Shown here: positions 47,902 to 61,088 of the stretch, in pieces
Numbering within the stretch: position 1 is the stretch's first letter
Layout of the letters: each line of letters starts with the position of its first letter
Source of the DNA: Myxococcales bacterium
GTDB lineage: Bacteria > Myxococcota_A > Polyangia > Haliangiales > Haliangiaceae
Direction: 5' to 3'
Assembly: GCA_016707895.1 (NCBI GenBank)
Contig: JADJGV010000006.1
Location: 372,001 to 436,000 of the forward strand
Length of the DNA stretch: 64,000 nucleotides
Made by a program: the position numbers and the translations under genes
Notes under the pieces: model-generated
What the model saw: the letters and a program-made list of their open reading frames with translations, nothing else
What the model was told of the DNA's origin: nothing
Databases searched by the model: none

Positions 47902-49985
47902 GCGGCGCGCCGCCGCGCCGCGATCCGGCCGACGCGATCCTGCGCGCGCTGCCGCTGTTCATGCTCGCGGTGGTGACGGTGATGGTCGCGTTCACCTACC
48001 GCCGCGTGTTCGCCGGCGAGCTGGCCGGCGACGACAACAGCTTCCACTGGACCGAGTCGGTGCGCGTCGCCGACGGCCTGCGCCACGGCGACACCGACCT
48101 GTGGAACCCGTCGGCCAACGCCGGCTTCCCCACCGGCTACTACTACCAGCTCTTGCCCGCCGGCGTGCCCGGGCTGCTCGGCGCGCTGTTCGGCCACACG
48201 CTGTTCTGGTTCCAGCTCGCCGTGCTGGTGCCGCTGGCGCTGGTGCCGGCCGCCGGCTACCGCGCGCTGCGCGTGCTCGACGTCGAGCCGTGGCCGGCGC
48301 TCGGCGGCGGCGTGGCGATCGCGCTGACGGTGTCGAACTCGAAGTGGGGGCACGGCGCCGACGGCGTGTTCCTGGTCGGGCTGTTCACGCAGGTGTCGGC
48401 GTTCGCGGCGTTCCCGCTGGCGCTCGCCCACGGCTTGCAGTGGCTCCGCCGCGGCACCAACCTGGCGCCGGCGATCGCGTGGGGCGCGTTCGTCGGCATG
48501 AGCCACCCGGTCGCGGGCATGGCGCTGGGCGCCGCGCTGGCGCCGCTGGCGGTGACCACCGCGCTGGCGATCGCGATCCCGGCGACGCCGTGGTGGCCCT
48601 ACCCGTCGCCGCCGGGGCCGGCGTGGCGACCGCTGGCGCGGGTGGTGGTGCTGGGCGCGGCGCTCCTGGTGGCCAGCGCCGCGGCGTGGCTGCCGACGAT
48701 CGTCGACTACACCGCGTTCGGCGGCTTCCCGCACCGCCTGCCCGAGGAGGCCGGGCCGGGCTTCGCCAAGCTCGGGCGCTGGCTCTTGAGCGGCAAGTTC
48801 TTCGACGAGGGCCGCTGGAGCGTGCTGACCGCGCTGGTCCCGCTGGGGTTGATCGTCGGCGGCTTCGTCGATCGCCGCGCCTACGCGCTGCGCGCGCTCA
48901 CCGTCGCCGCGCTGGTGTTCGGGTTCGTGATCGGCGTCGGTCGTTCGCTCAAGAGCGGTCAGGACGATCTGTTCCCGGCGATCCGCTTCATGGGCGCCTT
49001 GCAGGTGGTGGTGGCGATGGGGGTCGGCGCCGGCGTGGTCGGCCTGGCCCAGCACGTCGTGCGCTGGGCCGATCGCCGCCGCCACGGCGTGTTCCTGCAG
49101 GCGGCGATGGGCGCGTGGATCGCCGCGGTGGTCATCGCGGCCGCGCCGGCGTTCGCGACGCTGCACGACCGGGTGCGGATCTCGACCGACTGGGACACGG
49201 TCTACCGCGCCGAGCTCGCGGAGCTGATGCCGGCGATCGCCGCGGCGCGCCCGGGGCGGATCCAGAACCGCGGCCCCGAGAACCACTGGGCGATGATCCT
49301 GCCGTACATCGAGGTCGATCGGCCGCAGCTGGTGGTCTACGGCGGCGCGGCGCTGCAGTCGTCGCCCAACTTCGTCTACCTGTGGGCCACGCCGGCGGCG
49401 CCGCGGGCGGCGTGGATCTACGACGCGCCGCTGGTGCTGTGCACGCCCGAGAAGGGCCTCGAGATCGGCGGCACGGTGCTGGCGACGACCGCGCACTTCG
49501 AGCTGCGCGAGCTGCCGGCGCCGGGGCTGGTCGGCCCGGTGCAGATCACCGGCACGCTGCCGCCGGGCCGCGCGGCGCTGCGCAAGGCGGTGCTGGCGTG
49601 GCAGGACACCGACCAGGCCATGCGCGACCAGCTGCTGGCCCACGCCGGCCACGGCGGCGCCGGCCCGCCGCCCGACGGCGACGCCCGGGCGATCCGCCGC
49701 GGCCGCTCGCGCATCGACGCCGACCTCGACGTGCGCGCGCCGACGACGTTCGTGATCCGCGAGAGCTGGCACCCGCGGTGGCGGGCGACGCTCGACGGCG
49801 CGCCGATCCGCCTGCGCCGGGTGAGCCCTGACTTCCTCGCGGTCGACGCGCCGCCCGGCCACCACCACCTGACCGTGCGCTTCGTGCGGCCGTGGTGGAC
49901 CTGGGCCAGCTGGCTCCTGTGGCCGCTGTGCGCGATCGCCGCGGCGCTCGTGGCGCGCCGCACCCGCCGCGCGCGCCAGGCCTGA
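47898..49985 (+). CDS. Polytopic membrane protein, YfhO/GT-C-like
   Basis: 695 residues from GTG 47898. About ten hydrophobic segments (e.g. LFMLAVVTVMVAFTY, LFWFQLAVLVPLALVPAAGY, VVVLGAALLVASAAAWLP, FVIGVG), with luminal DDNSFHWTESVRVADGLRHG after the first helix, a common position for the catalytic Asp of GT-C glycosyltransferases. The C-terminal soluble part, ESWHPRWRATLDGAPIRLRRV then HHLTVRFVRPWW, is the typical ending of YfhO-like and 6-PTPS-related membrane proteins. Coupled to the PfkB kinase. Possibly transfers sugar to a lipid or wall polymer. Confidence 0.75.
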   Translation: MSGAPPRRDPADAILRALPLFMLAVVTVMVAFTYRRVFAGELAGDDNSFHWTESVRVADGLRHGDTDLWNPSANAGFPTGYYYQLLPAGVPGLLGALFGHTLFWFQLAVLVPLALVPAAGYRALRVLDVEPWPALGGGVAIALTVSNSKWGHGADGVFLVGLFTQVSAFAAFPLALAHGLQWLRRGTNLAPAIAWGAFVGMSHPVAGMALGAALAPLAVTTALAIAIPATPWWPYPSPPGPAWRPLARVVVLGAALLVASAAAWLPTIVDYTAFGGFPHRLPEEAGPGFAKLGRWLLSGKFFDEGRWSVLTALVPLGLIVGGFVDRRAYALRALTVAALVFGFVIGVGRSLKSGQDDLFPAIRFMGALQVVVAMGVGAGVVGLAQHVVRWADRRRHGVFLQAAMGAWIAAVVIAAAPAFATLHDRVRISTDWDTVYRAELAELMPAIAAARPGRIQNRGPENHWAMILPYIEVDRPQLVVYGGAALQSSPNFVYLWATPAAPRAAWIYDAPLVLCTPEKGLEIGGTVLATTAHFELRELPAPGLVGPVQITGTLPPGRAALRKAVLAWQDTDQAMRDQLLAHAGHGGAGPPPDGDARAIRRGRSRIDADLDVRAPTTFVIRESWHPRWRATLDGAPIRLRRVSPDFLAVDAPPGHHHLTVRFVRPWWTWASWLLWPLCAIAAALVARRTRRARQA

Positions 49986-50002
49986 GGGTCACCCGCGCGG
50001 CC

Positions 50003-51133
50003 TCACCGCGGCTCGCGCGGCAGCGGCAGCACCAGCTTGAACTTGGCCATGCGCCAGACGCCGTCGATCTTCACGAACTTGAAGCTGGTGTTGATGGTGG
50101 CGTTGTCGAACTCGACCAGGCACTCGACGCTGGTGGTGGTGTGGCTGGGCGACAGCTGGGCCCAGGTGATGTTGAGCACGCGGTGGAAGTTGCCGAGCGC
50201 GCGGTAGCGCTCGATGGTGCGCTCGAAGTCCTCGAGGGAGATCGAGTCCTGGAACCCGGGCGCGGCGCCGCGGTACAGCTCCTCGGCCTTGCCGGCCGAC
50301 GACAGCGTCAGCACGGTGGTCACCAGCGCGCGCAGCTCGGCCTGGTTGCCGGCGACGCGATCGCGGCGCGCCTCGGCGGTGCCCACCACCGCCAGCAGCG
50401 CCTCGGGCACCTCGACCGACAGGCCGAGCAGCTTCCACTGCCCGTCCTCCCAGCGGAAGCTGAGGCTGCCGCGGGTGGCGGCGCGCTCGTAGGCCAGCCG
50501 CACGTCGACCCGACCGGTGCGGCCGCCCGGGCCGCGGTTGATCTCGGTGTGGACCACCGACGTGACCTCGCGGAACCGCCCCAGCGAGCGGTTGAGATCG
50601 GTCATCTGCACGACGAAGGTGTCCTCGAGCACGACCTCTTGCATGCGCGCCGACGCGTCGCGGTAGACCTCGGAGAACTGGCCGTCGCGCACCGCCGCCA
50701 GCACCCGCTCGGCGTCGGGGCGGAAGTCGGGCGGGTGGCGGCCGCGCAGCTGCAGCCCGACGATCACCGCGATCCACGCGAACACCAGGCAGAACCCGAC
50801 CACCACGCCCCGGGCCATGATGCTGGCCTTGTGGGTGCGCGGCACGCCCGGCAGGTGGGTCAGCGACTCGCCGACGACGTCGCCGATCTTGCCGCCGACG
50901 ACGTCGGCCACCGCGGCGACCCGATCGGCGGCCTGCACGACGTGGCCGGTGAGCGCGATCGCGGCGGTGGTCGCGCGGCGGCGGCGCGGCGCGCCGGCCG
51001 GGGCCGACGGCCCGTCGTCGACGGCGACCTCGACCGAACCCGAGCGCTGCGGCTCGAGCGGCTCGGGCGCGCCCGACGGCGGCGCCGCCGGATCGTCGGG
51101 CCCCGGCGGGCGCGCGGGATCGTCGGGCGCCAC
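50003..51133 (-). CDS. Single-pass membrane protein with two NTF2-like/DUF4019-like halves
   Basis: 376 residues from GTG 51133. Pro/Asp-rich N-terminus, one membrane helix (GVVVGFCLVFAWIAVIVGL, ~130-150), then two alpha+beta repeats: AERVLAAVRDGQFSEVYRDAS ... EDTFVVQMTDLNRSLGRF ... FRWEDGQWKLLGL, and ALVTTVLTLSSAGKAEELYRGAAPGFQDSI ... FKFVKIDGVWRMAKFKL. This layout resembles NTF2-like DUF4019/DUF3887 domains. It is only 2 bp downstream of the molybdoenzyme FAD subunit, an unusual partner that may anchor or chaperone it. Confidence 0.6.
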   Translation of the reverse strand: MAPDDPARPPGPDDPAAPPSGAPEPLEPQRSGSVEVAVDDGPSAPAGAPRRRRATTAAIALTGHVVQAADRVAAVADVVGGKIGDVVGESLTHLPGVPRTHKASIMARGVVVGFCLVFAWIAVIVGLQLRGRHPPDFRPDAERVLAAVRDGQFSEVYRDASARMQEVVLEDTFVVQMTDLNRSLGRFREVTSVVHTEINRGPGGRTGRVDVRLAYERAATRGSLSFRWEDGQWKLLGLSVEVPEALLAVVGTAEARRDRVAGNQAELRALVTTVLTLSSAGKAEELYRGAAPGFQDSISLEDFERTIERYRALGNFHRVLNITWAQLSPSHTTTSVECLVEFDNATINTSFKFVKIDGVWRMAKFKLVLPLPREPR

Positions 51134-51135
51134 CG

Positions 51136-51978
51136 CTACCCCTGCGCCCGCCCGGCGTTGGTGACGAAGCGCGCCAGCAGGTTGCCGGCGACCTCGAGGC
51201 GGTAGGCGGCGGTCGAACGGACGTCGTCGATCGGCGTGATGTCGTGGCGGAGCGCGGCGGCGACCGCGGCGGCGGTGGCGGCGGTGGGCGGCTGGCCGGT
51301 GGCGGCGGCCTCGGCGGCGGCGGCGCGGATCGGCCGGGCGGCGACCGCCCCGACCCCGAACCGCGCGGCGGCGATGCGGCCGTCGACCAGCTCGAGCGCG
51401 CACGCCGCCATCACCTTGGAGATCGACTGCGCGGCGCGGGTGCCGACCTTGCGCCAGCCGAGGTACGTGCCGGGCGCCGGCCGCGGCACGGTGACCGCGG
51501 TGATCAGCTCGTCGGCGCCGAGGGCGGTGGTGCGGTAGCCGGTGCAGAACGCGCGGTACGGCACCGCGCGCGCGCCGCGCACCGACGCCAGGTGGATCGT
51601 CGCGTCGAGCGCGAGCAACACCGGCAGGCCGTCGCCGACCGGCGACGACGTCGCGAGGTTGCCGCCGATCGTGCCGCGGGTCTGGATCTGCAGCGCGCCG
51701 ACCTCGCGCGCCGCCGCCGGCAGGATCGGCCAGGTCGCCGCCAGCTCGGCGGACGTCGCGATCGCGCGCCAGGTGGTGCCGGCGCCGATGCGGGCCGCGT
51801 CGGCGTCGACGCTGATGCCGGCGAACCGACCGGCGATGTCGAGGATGCCGACCGGCACTGGCTTGTGGTGCGCGGCGACCAGCAGGTCGGTGCCGCCGGC
51901 CAGCACCAGGTAGTCGGCGTGGGCGGCGCGCAGCGCGATCGCGTGGGCGTCGTCGGTGGGGCGCAGGTAGGCGGTCAC
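51136..51978 (-). CDS. Xanthine dehydrogenase-type FAD-binding subunit
   Basis: 280 residues from GTG 51978 (GTGA overlap). FAD-binding motifs VLAGGTDLL and TRGTIGGNLATSSPVGDGLPVLLALDA are the standard family signature of the medium subunit of molybdenum hydroxylases (CoxM/XdhB). Passes electrons from Fe-S clusters to acceptor via FAD. Lies in the order Mo subunit - 2Fe-2S subunit - FAD subunit - membrane protein on the minus strand. Confidence 0.92.
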   Translation of the reverse strand: MTAYLRPTDDAHAIALRAAHADYLVLAGGTDLLVAAHHKPVPVGILDIAGRFAGISVDADAARIGAGTTWRAIATSAELAATWPILPAAAREVGALQIQTRGTIGGNLATSSPVGDGLPVLLALDATIHLASVRGARAVPYRAFCTGYRTTALGADELITAVTVPRPAPGTYLGWRKVGTRAAQSISKVMAACALELVDGRIAAARFGVGAVAARPIRAAAAEAAATGQPPTAATAAAVAAALRHDITPIDDVRSTAAYRLEVAGNLLARFVTNAGRAQG

Positions 51979-52463
51979 GGCTGGCCTCGCTCGACGTCGG
52001 CGGCCGCGGCGACGATCGCGTCGACGATCAGCTGGTAGCCGGTGCAGCGGCAGATGTTGCCGGCCAGGAGCTCGCGCACCTGGGCCCGGGCGTCGCCGCC
52101 GCGGCAGGCGCCGCCGTCGACCACCGCCGCCGCGCACACCGCGATGCCCGGCGTGCAGATGCCGCACTGCGCGCCGCCGCGCGCGACCAGCTCGCGCTGG
52201 ACCGCGTGCAGGAGCGGGCCGTCGGCCAGGCCCTCGACGGTGGTGACCGCGCGGCCGTCGGCCTGGCCGGCCACGACCAGGCAGCTGCACACCGGCGCGC
52301 CGTCGAGCAGCACCGTGCACGCGCCGCACTCGCCCTCGCCGCAGCCCTCCTTGGTGCCGGTCAGGCCGAGGTCCTCGCGCAGCACGTCGAGCAGGCGCCG
52401 CCACGGCGACGCCGCCACCGTGCGCGGCTGGCCGTTGACGGTGATCGTCAGCGGCGCGGTCAC
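51975..52463 (-). CDS. Xanthine dehydrogenase-type [2Fe-2S] subunit
   Basis: 162 residues from GTG 52463. Ferredoxin-type cluster CGEGECGACTVLLDG with a fourth Cys in PVCSC, and the second cluster CGICTPG ... GNICRCTGY, the two-cluster arrangement of the small subunit of molybdenum hydroxylases. Coupled by GTGA overlaps on both sides, so the subunits are made together. Confidence 0.95.
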   Translation of the reverse strand: MTAPLTITVNGQPRTVAASPWRRLLDVLREDLGLTGTKEGCGEGECGACTVLLDGAPVCSCLVVAGQADGRAVTTVEGLADGPLLHAVQRELVARGGAQCGICTPGIAVCAAAVVDGGACRGGDARAQVRELLAGNICRCTGYQLIVDAIVAAAADVERGQP

Positions 52464-54742
52464 GACGCCCCCGCCAGCGCCCGGGCGATGTCCTCGGGCA
52501 AGATCGGCACGTGGTCGAAGGCGACGCCGAGCGCGTCCTCGAGCGCGTTGGCCACCGCCGCGGCCGGGCCGTCCATCGGGATCTCGCCGACGCCCTTGGC
52601 GCCGTGGGGGCCGTAGGGGTACGGGCACTCGACGATGATCGTCTCGAGGTCGGGCACGTCGCCGAAGGTCGGCACGATGCAGTTGGTCATCGACGCGTTG
52701 GTCACCTTGCCGTCCTTGTAGCGCACGCTCTCGAGCACCGCCCAGCCCAGCGCCTGGACCGTGCCGCCCTCGATCTGGCCGGCGACGATCACCGGGTTGA
52801 TCGCCTTGCCGACGTCGACCGCGTGGACGCAGCGGGTGATCGCGACCTGGTGGGTGTCGCGATCGACCTCGACGTCGACCAGGCAGCCGGCCCAGCCGAA
52901 GCACGGGTAGGCCTGGCCGGTGTACGTGGCGTCGTCCCAGTGGATGCCGGGCGGCGGCTCGTACTGCACGGTCTCGCCCAGCGCGCCGTGGGCGTCGAGC
53001 CCGACGCCGGCGGCGATCATCGCGGTGGCGCGGGCGGTGAAGTCGCCAGCCACGCCGGCGCCCGCGGCCCACGCCTCGACCCGGGCCCGGAGCGCGGTGG
53101 CGGCGCGCTCGACCAGGCCGCCGACCACCATCGCGGTGCGGCTGGCCACGGTCGGCCCGCTGTCGGGCACGACGTCGGTCGCGGGATCGGGCACGACGAT
53201 CGCGCTCGGCGGCAGGCCCAGCGCGTCGGCGGCGAGCTGGGCGAAGATCGTGATCGCGCCCTGCCCCATGTCGGTCGAGCTGGCCAGCACGGCGACGGTG
53301 CCGTCGGCGCGCGCGACGACGCGGGCCTTGCCAGCCAGCCGCTGCTCGCCGGAGCCGGTGAAGCCGGCGCCGTGGAAGTAGAAGGCGTAGCCGCGGCCGC
53401 GCACCACCGGCGCGCCGTGGGCGTTCTCGCCGGTCCGGGCCGGCGGCGGCCCGGCGACCTTGGCGATCGCGGCGAGGATCTCGTCGGTGCCGACCGAGTG
53501 CTCGAGCCGCTGGCCGGTGGCGGTGGTGTCGCCGGGGCGCAGCGCGTGGCGGGTGCGGTAGGCCCACGGCGCGACGCCGAGCGCCCGCGCCGCCTTGTCG
53601 ATCTGCCGCTCGTAGGCGAACGTGGTCTGGGGCGCGCCGAAGCCGCGGAACGCGCCGTGCGGCGGGTGGTTGGTGGCGACGGCGCGGCCGCGCACCCGCA
53701 CCACCGGCGCGCGGTACGGCCCGGCGGCGTGCAGCACGCCGCGCGACAGCACCACCGGCGACAGCGTCAGGTAGGCGCCGCCGTCGAACACCACGTCGAC
53801 GTCGATCGCGACGATCGCCCCGTCGGCGTCGAGGCCGAGCCGGTGGCGCACCCGCGCCGGGTGGCGCTTGGTGGTGGCGGCGATGTCCTCGTCGCGCTCG
53901 TAGACCATCTTCACCGGCGCGCCGACCGCCGCGGTCAGCATCACGCAGTGCGCGGCCAGCATCGACGGGTACTCCTCCTTGCCGCCGAACCCGCCGCCGG
54001 TGACGGTCTGGGCCACGACGACGTCGTCGGCCTCGCAGCCGAGCAGCACCTTGAGCGCCTTGTGCACGTAGTACGGGCACTGCATCGAGCCGGCGACGTG
54101 GACCGCGCCGTCCTTCCACGCGGCCATCGCCTGCGGCTCGATGTACATCTGCTCCTGGGCGCCGGTGTGGTACGTGCCCTCGATGATCTGGGCCGCCGCG
54201 ACCATCGCCAGATCGAACTCGTCGTCGTCGGCGTGGCCCTTGCGGATCAGGAACTGCTTGAAGACGTTGTCGTCGCCGTAGAGCGCGACGTCGGCGCGCA
54301 GCGCGTCGTCGATCGTCAAGACCGCCGGCCGCGCGGTCTGGCGCGGCGTGCACGCGGCGCGCGCGGCCAGCGCCAGCGCCTTGGTCGGCGCGGCGATCAG
54401 CGCCAGCGGCTCGGCGACGTGCTTGATGCGGCCGCCCGGCGGCACCAGCGCCGGCTGGTCACGATCGATCATCGCGACGTAGTTCTCGCCGAAGCCGCCG
54501 GCCGCGAGCCCGGCGCCCCAGGCCAGCCGATCGGCGGTGACGACCACCACCTGGCTCCAGTCGAAGGCGGGATCGAGGTCGAGGCCGTCGAAGGTGCCGT
54601 GGGCGATCGTCGAGCGGACCGTGACGCCGTGGTGGACGCCGGCCAGCGGCAGATCGTCGAGGTAGCGGGCGGCGCCGGTGACCTTGGCGACGCCGTCGAC
54701 GCGCGGCAGCGAGCGGCCGACCGGACCGGAGGGGGCAGACAT
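52460..54742 (-). CDS. Xanthine dehydrogenase-type molybdenum-binding subunit
   Basis: 760 residues; TACCCT ends 7 nt before the ATG. Motifs: GGGFGGKEE (Mo cofactor loop), AFRGFGAPQ (xanthine dehydrogenase rather than CO dehydrogenase type), GQGAITIFAQLAADAL and KGVGEIPMDG with the catalytic Glu (usual GVGEPP). The FRGFG loop and lack of the CODH Cys loop suggest a purine- or aldehyde-oxidising hydroxylase; the exact substrate cannot be read. No maturation factor (XdhC-like) is in the window. Confidence 0.92.
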   Translation of the reverse strand: MSAPSGPVGRSLPRVDGVAKVTGAARYLDDLPLAGVHHGVTVRSTIAHGTFDGLDLDPAFDWSQVVVVTADRLAWGAGLAAGGFGENYVAMIDRDQPALVPPGGRIKHVAEPLALIAAPTKALALAARAACTPRQTARPAVLTIDDALRADVALYGDDNVFKQFLIRKGHADDDEFDLAMVAAAQIIEGTYHTGAQEQMYIEPQAMAAWKDGAVHVAGSMQCPYYVHKALKVLLGCEADDVVVAQTVTGGGFGGKEEYPSMLAAHCVMLTAAVGAPVKMVYERDEDIAATTKRHPARVRHRLGLDADGAIVAIDVDVVFDGGAYLTLSPVVLSRGVLHAAGPYRAPVVRVRGRAVATNHPPHGAFRGFGAPQTTFAYERQIDKAARALGVAPWAYRTRHALRPGDTTATGQRLEHSVGTDEILAAIAKVAGPPPARTGENAHGAPVVRGRGYAFYFHGAGFTGSGEQRLAGKARVVARADGTVAVLASSTDMGQGAITIFAQLAADALGLPPSAIVVPDPATDVVPDSGPTVASRTAMVVGGLVERAATALRARVEAWAAGAGVAGDFTARATAMIAAGVGLDAHGALGETVQYEPPPGIHWDDATYTGQAYPCFGWAGCLVDVEVDRDTHQVAITRCVHAVDVGKAINPVIVAGQIEGGTVQALGWAVLESVRYKDGKVTNASMTNCIVPTFGDVPDLETIIVECPYPYGPHGAKGVGEIPMDGPAAAVANALEDALGVAFDHVPILPEDIARALAGAS

Positions 54743-54835
54743 TGGCGACAGGGTATCGGCGCCGGCACCGGCGCGACAAGGCCTCAGGGCCCATGGCGGA
54801 CGGACGCCGGCCACCGACCGGCGTACAGTGGCGCG

Positions 54836-55840
54836 ATGCACGTCGCCGACCTCGCCGCCGCCGGCGCGCCCGCGCTGGGCCTGGGCACCCGCGGCCACCG
54901 GGCCACGCTGCGCGACACCGACGTCGGCGCCGCCGAGCGCGCGGTCGCGGCCGCGATCGACCACGGCTGCGCGCTGGTCGAGTGCGCGCCGGGCTGGGGC
55001 GAGTCGGAGCGGATCGTCGGCGCCGCGGTGCGGGCGCTGCGGGCCCGCGATCGGGTGGTGGTGGCGACCCGCTTCGACGGCCGCCGCGGCTGGCCGCCGC
55101 CGGTGGGCGCGGTCGCCGCGGCGCTCGAGGCGTCGCTGCGCGCGACCAAGCTCGAGGCGCTGCCGCTGGTGTGGCTCGAGGGCTGGGACGACGACTGGCT
55201 CGAGGCGCCGCACTGGGCCGAGCTGCGCGGCCTGCTCGACGGCCGGGTCCGCGCCGGCGACCTGCGCGCGTGGGGCGTCGGCGTCGACGATCCCGCGATG
55301 GCCACCCGCGTCGCCGAGACCGGCGCCGCCGCGATCGCGACCCGCTGGTCGCTGTTCGATCGCCGCGCCGACGCCGCGCTGCTGCCGGCGGCGCTGACGG
55401 CGAAGCTGCCGGTGATCGCGCGCGCGCCGCTGGCCGAGGGCGCGCTCGGCGGCGAGCTGGCGCCGACCGCGGGCTGGCGACCGGGCGACGAGCGCGCGGC
55501 GTGGGGCCCGCGGCTGGCGGCGATCGTCCCTGATCTGGCGGCGCTGGCGGCGTTCACCCGCGAGGTGCCACCGGCGGCCGCCAGCACCGCCGCCGGCCGG
55601 CAGCGCCTCGACGGGCTGCGCCGCCACCCCGAGGTGGTCCACGCCACCGTCGCCGCGCTGGCGATCGCCGCGGCCCGCGCGCGGCCCGGCGTCGCCGCGG
55701 TGGTGATCGGCGCGCGCACGCCGGCCCACGCCGCCGCGTGGTGGCCGACCCCGCCGCCGCCGGTGCCGGCCGCGATCGCCGCCGCGCTGGCCGCCCAGCC
55801 GTGGGGCGAAGCCTGGTACCGTCGCCGCGATGAGCGGTGA
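54836..55840 (+). CDS. Aldo/keto reductase-like protein
   Basis: 334 residues; TACAGT ends 6 nt before the ATG. ALGLGTRGHRATLRDTDVGAAERAVAAAIDHGCALVECAPGWGESERIVGAAV follows the AKR layout (GxGT, helix, then the D-x-A-x-x-Y-G loop, here ECAPGWGESE with the catalytic Tyr replaced by Trp). Later LRAWGVGVDDPA and PVIARAPLAEGAL fit AKR strands. The missing Tyr may mean altered or absent catalysis. Overlaps the next gene by 11 bp. Confidence 0.72.
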   Translation: MHVADLAAAGAPALGLGTRGHRATLRDTDVGAAERAVAAAIDHGCALVECAPGWGESERIVGAAVRALRARDRVVVATRFDGRRGWPPPVGAVAAALEASLRATKLEALPLVWLEGWDDDWLEAPHWAELRGLLDGRVRAGDLRAWGVGVDDPAMATRVAETGAAAIATRWSLFDRRADAALLPAALTAKLPVIARAPLAEGALGGELAPTAGWRPGDERAAWGPRLAAIVPDLAALAAFTREVPPAAASTAAGRQRLDGLRRHPEVVHATVAALAIAAARARPGVAAVVIGARTPAHAAAWWPTPPPPVPAAIAAALAAQPWGEAWYRRRDER

Positions 55841-56726
55841 CGACGCGGAGACCACCGGCGAGCTCGACGTCAGCATCGCCGGGGTCGCGGGCGCGTCGCT
55901 CGACGCGCTGGCGGTGGCGGTGACGATCGCGCCGCGCGGCGGCGAGGTGGAGGACCTGACCTCGCTGGTGGTCGCGCTGGCCCACGTCGAGCCGATCGCC
56001 TGGCGCGCGCTGGGCGAGTACCGCGAGTGGATCGTCGGGCTGGCCGCCGATCGCCACGGCGCGCCGATCGCGGTCACCGCCGACGGGGCGCTGCGGGTGG
56101 GCAGCGGGCCCGGCGGCCGCCGCTACGCGCTGCCGACCCGCGCCGGCGGCCTGGCCGCGCTGTGGCTGGCGGCCGACGACGATCTGCTGGTGTGCGGCCC
56201 CGGCGTGCTGGGCCGGGTGCGGCTGGCCCCGGGGCGGATCCGGGTCGACCTCGTCGAGGACGACGGCCCGGGCGAGGCGATGGCGGTGGCCGGCCCCGGC
56301 GCGATCGACGGCGCGATCGCGGTCGGCACCCGCGGCGCGCTGTGGCGCTACGCCGACGACGAGTGGACCGCCCACGAGACCACCGCGCGCGAGACGCTGC
56401 TCGACGTCGCGTGGCACGACGACGGGCGCGCCTACGTGGCCGGCGCCGAGGGCGGCGTCTACGCCTGGGACGGCGCGGCGCTGCGCGAGGTGGCGCGGGT
56501 CGCCGGCCGCGCGTGGACCGGCGTCGCCAGCTGGGGCGGCGCGGTGTACCTGGCCGGCGATCGCCGCGGCGTGTGGCGCCTCGACGGCGCGGCGCTGCAC
56601 CCGGTGACCGAGCTGCCGGTGACGCGGCTGCGGGCGATCGCCGGGCACCTGGTCGCGTGGGGCGGCGCGCTGCTGGTCCGCTACGACGGCGCCGCGTGGT
56701 GGGGCGGCCCGCTGCACATCCCGTAG
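55830..56726 (+). CDS. Predicted beta-propeller-like protein
   Basis: 298 residues; TACCGT ends 7 nt before the ATG. Repeating blade-like units of ~40 residues (LWLAADDDLLVCGPGVLGRVRL, AIAVGTRGALWRYADDEWTAHE, AYVAGAEGGVYAWDGAALREV, VYLAGDRRGVWRLDGAALHPV) suggest a WD/YVTN-type propeller. No signal peptide. It precedes the giant kinase by 93 bp on the same strand. Role unknown, perhaps a protein-interaction module. Confidence 0.65.
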   Translation: MSGDDAETTGELDVSIAGVAGASLDALAVAVTIAPRGGEVEDLTSLVVALAHVEPIAWRALGEYREWIVGLAADRHGAPIAVTADGALRVGSGPGGRRYALPTRAGGLAALWLAADDDLLVCGPGVLGRVRLAPGRIRVDLVEDDGPGEAMAVAGPGAIDGAIAVGTRGALWRYADDEWTAHETTARETLLDVAWHDDGRAYVAGAEGGVYAWDGAALREVARVAGRAWTGVASWGGAVYLAGDRRGVWRLDGAALHPVTELPVTRLRAIAGHLVAWGGALLVRYDGAAWWGGPLHIP

Positions 56727-56819
56727 GCGGTGGCGCGGCGGTCGGGCAGCGACGCTCTGCCACACCCGCCGCGGGCGCCGCGCCGCGGCCCGGCGACGAT
56801 CCGCGCTAGGCTGGCCGCC

Positions 56820-60518
<3,699 letters not shown>

Positions 60519-60532
60519 GCGCGCGCGACGCC

Positions 60533-61084
60533 CTACGCCGCCGCCGCGGCCAGGTGCGCGCGCAAGAGCGCCTGGCCCTCGGGCCACGCGCCGTGCCCCG
60601 ACGCGGCGTTGAGGTGGCCGGCGCCGGCCACCAGCGTCAACGCCGCGCCCCACGCCGCCGCCAGCGCGGTCACCGCGGCGACGGTGATGTACGGATCGTC
60701 GTCGGAGACCACGACCCGGGTCGGGAACGGCAGCCGGACCCGCGGCATCGGCGCGAAGGCCCGCAGCGCCGCCGACGCGCGCGGATCCTCGCAGTCGCAC
60801 GGCGCGACCAGCATCGCCGCGGCGATCGGCCGACGATGGCGCGCGGCCCACGCCGCGACCGCGACGCAGCCCAGCGAGTGCGCGATGATGATCGGCGGCT
60901 GGCCGCTCGCCGCGCTGGCCCGCACCACCGCGCGATCGATCGCCTCGATCCACGGCCCCGGCGCCGGCTCGAACCAGCCCGGCAGCTCGACCTTGCGGGC
61001 GCCGCGCAGGTCCCGCTCCCAGCGGGTCTGCCAGTGGTCGGGGCCCGAGCCGCCCCAACCCGGGATGAGCAAGCGCGTACGCAT
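60533..61084 (-). CDS. RBBP9/YdeN-type alpha/beta hydrolase
   Basis: 183 residues. LLIPGWGGSGPDHWQTRWE at the N-terminus, nucleophile elbow IIIAHSLGCVAVAAW (Ser of AHSLG), acidic residue in VVSDDDPYI and His in GAGHLNAASGHGAWPEG complete the triad. Small serine hydrolase, usually cytosolic with unknown substrate. A strong promoter and overlapping dyads lie just upstream (see 61089-61113). Converges with the kinase gene. Confidence 0.88.
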   Translation of the reverse strand: MRTRLLIPGWGGSGPDHWQTRWERDLRGARKVELPGWFEPAPGPWIEAIDRAVVRASAASGQPPIIIAHSLGCVAVAAWAARHRRPIAAAMLVAPCDCEDPRASAALRAFAPMPRVRLPFPTRVVVSDDDPYITVAAVTALAAAWGAALTLVAGAGHLNAASGHGAWPEGQALLRAHLAAAAA

Positions 61085-61088
61085 ACCA

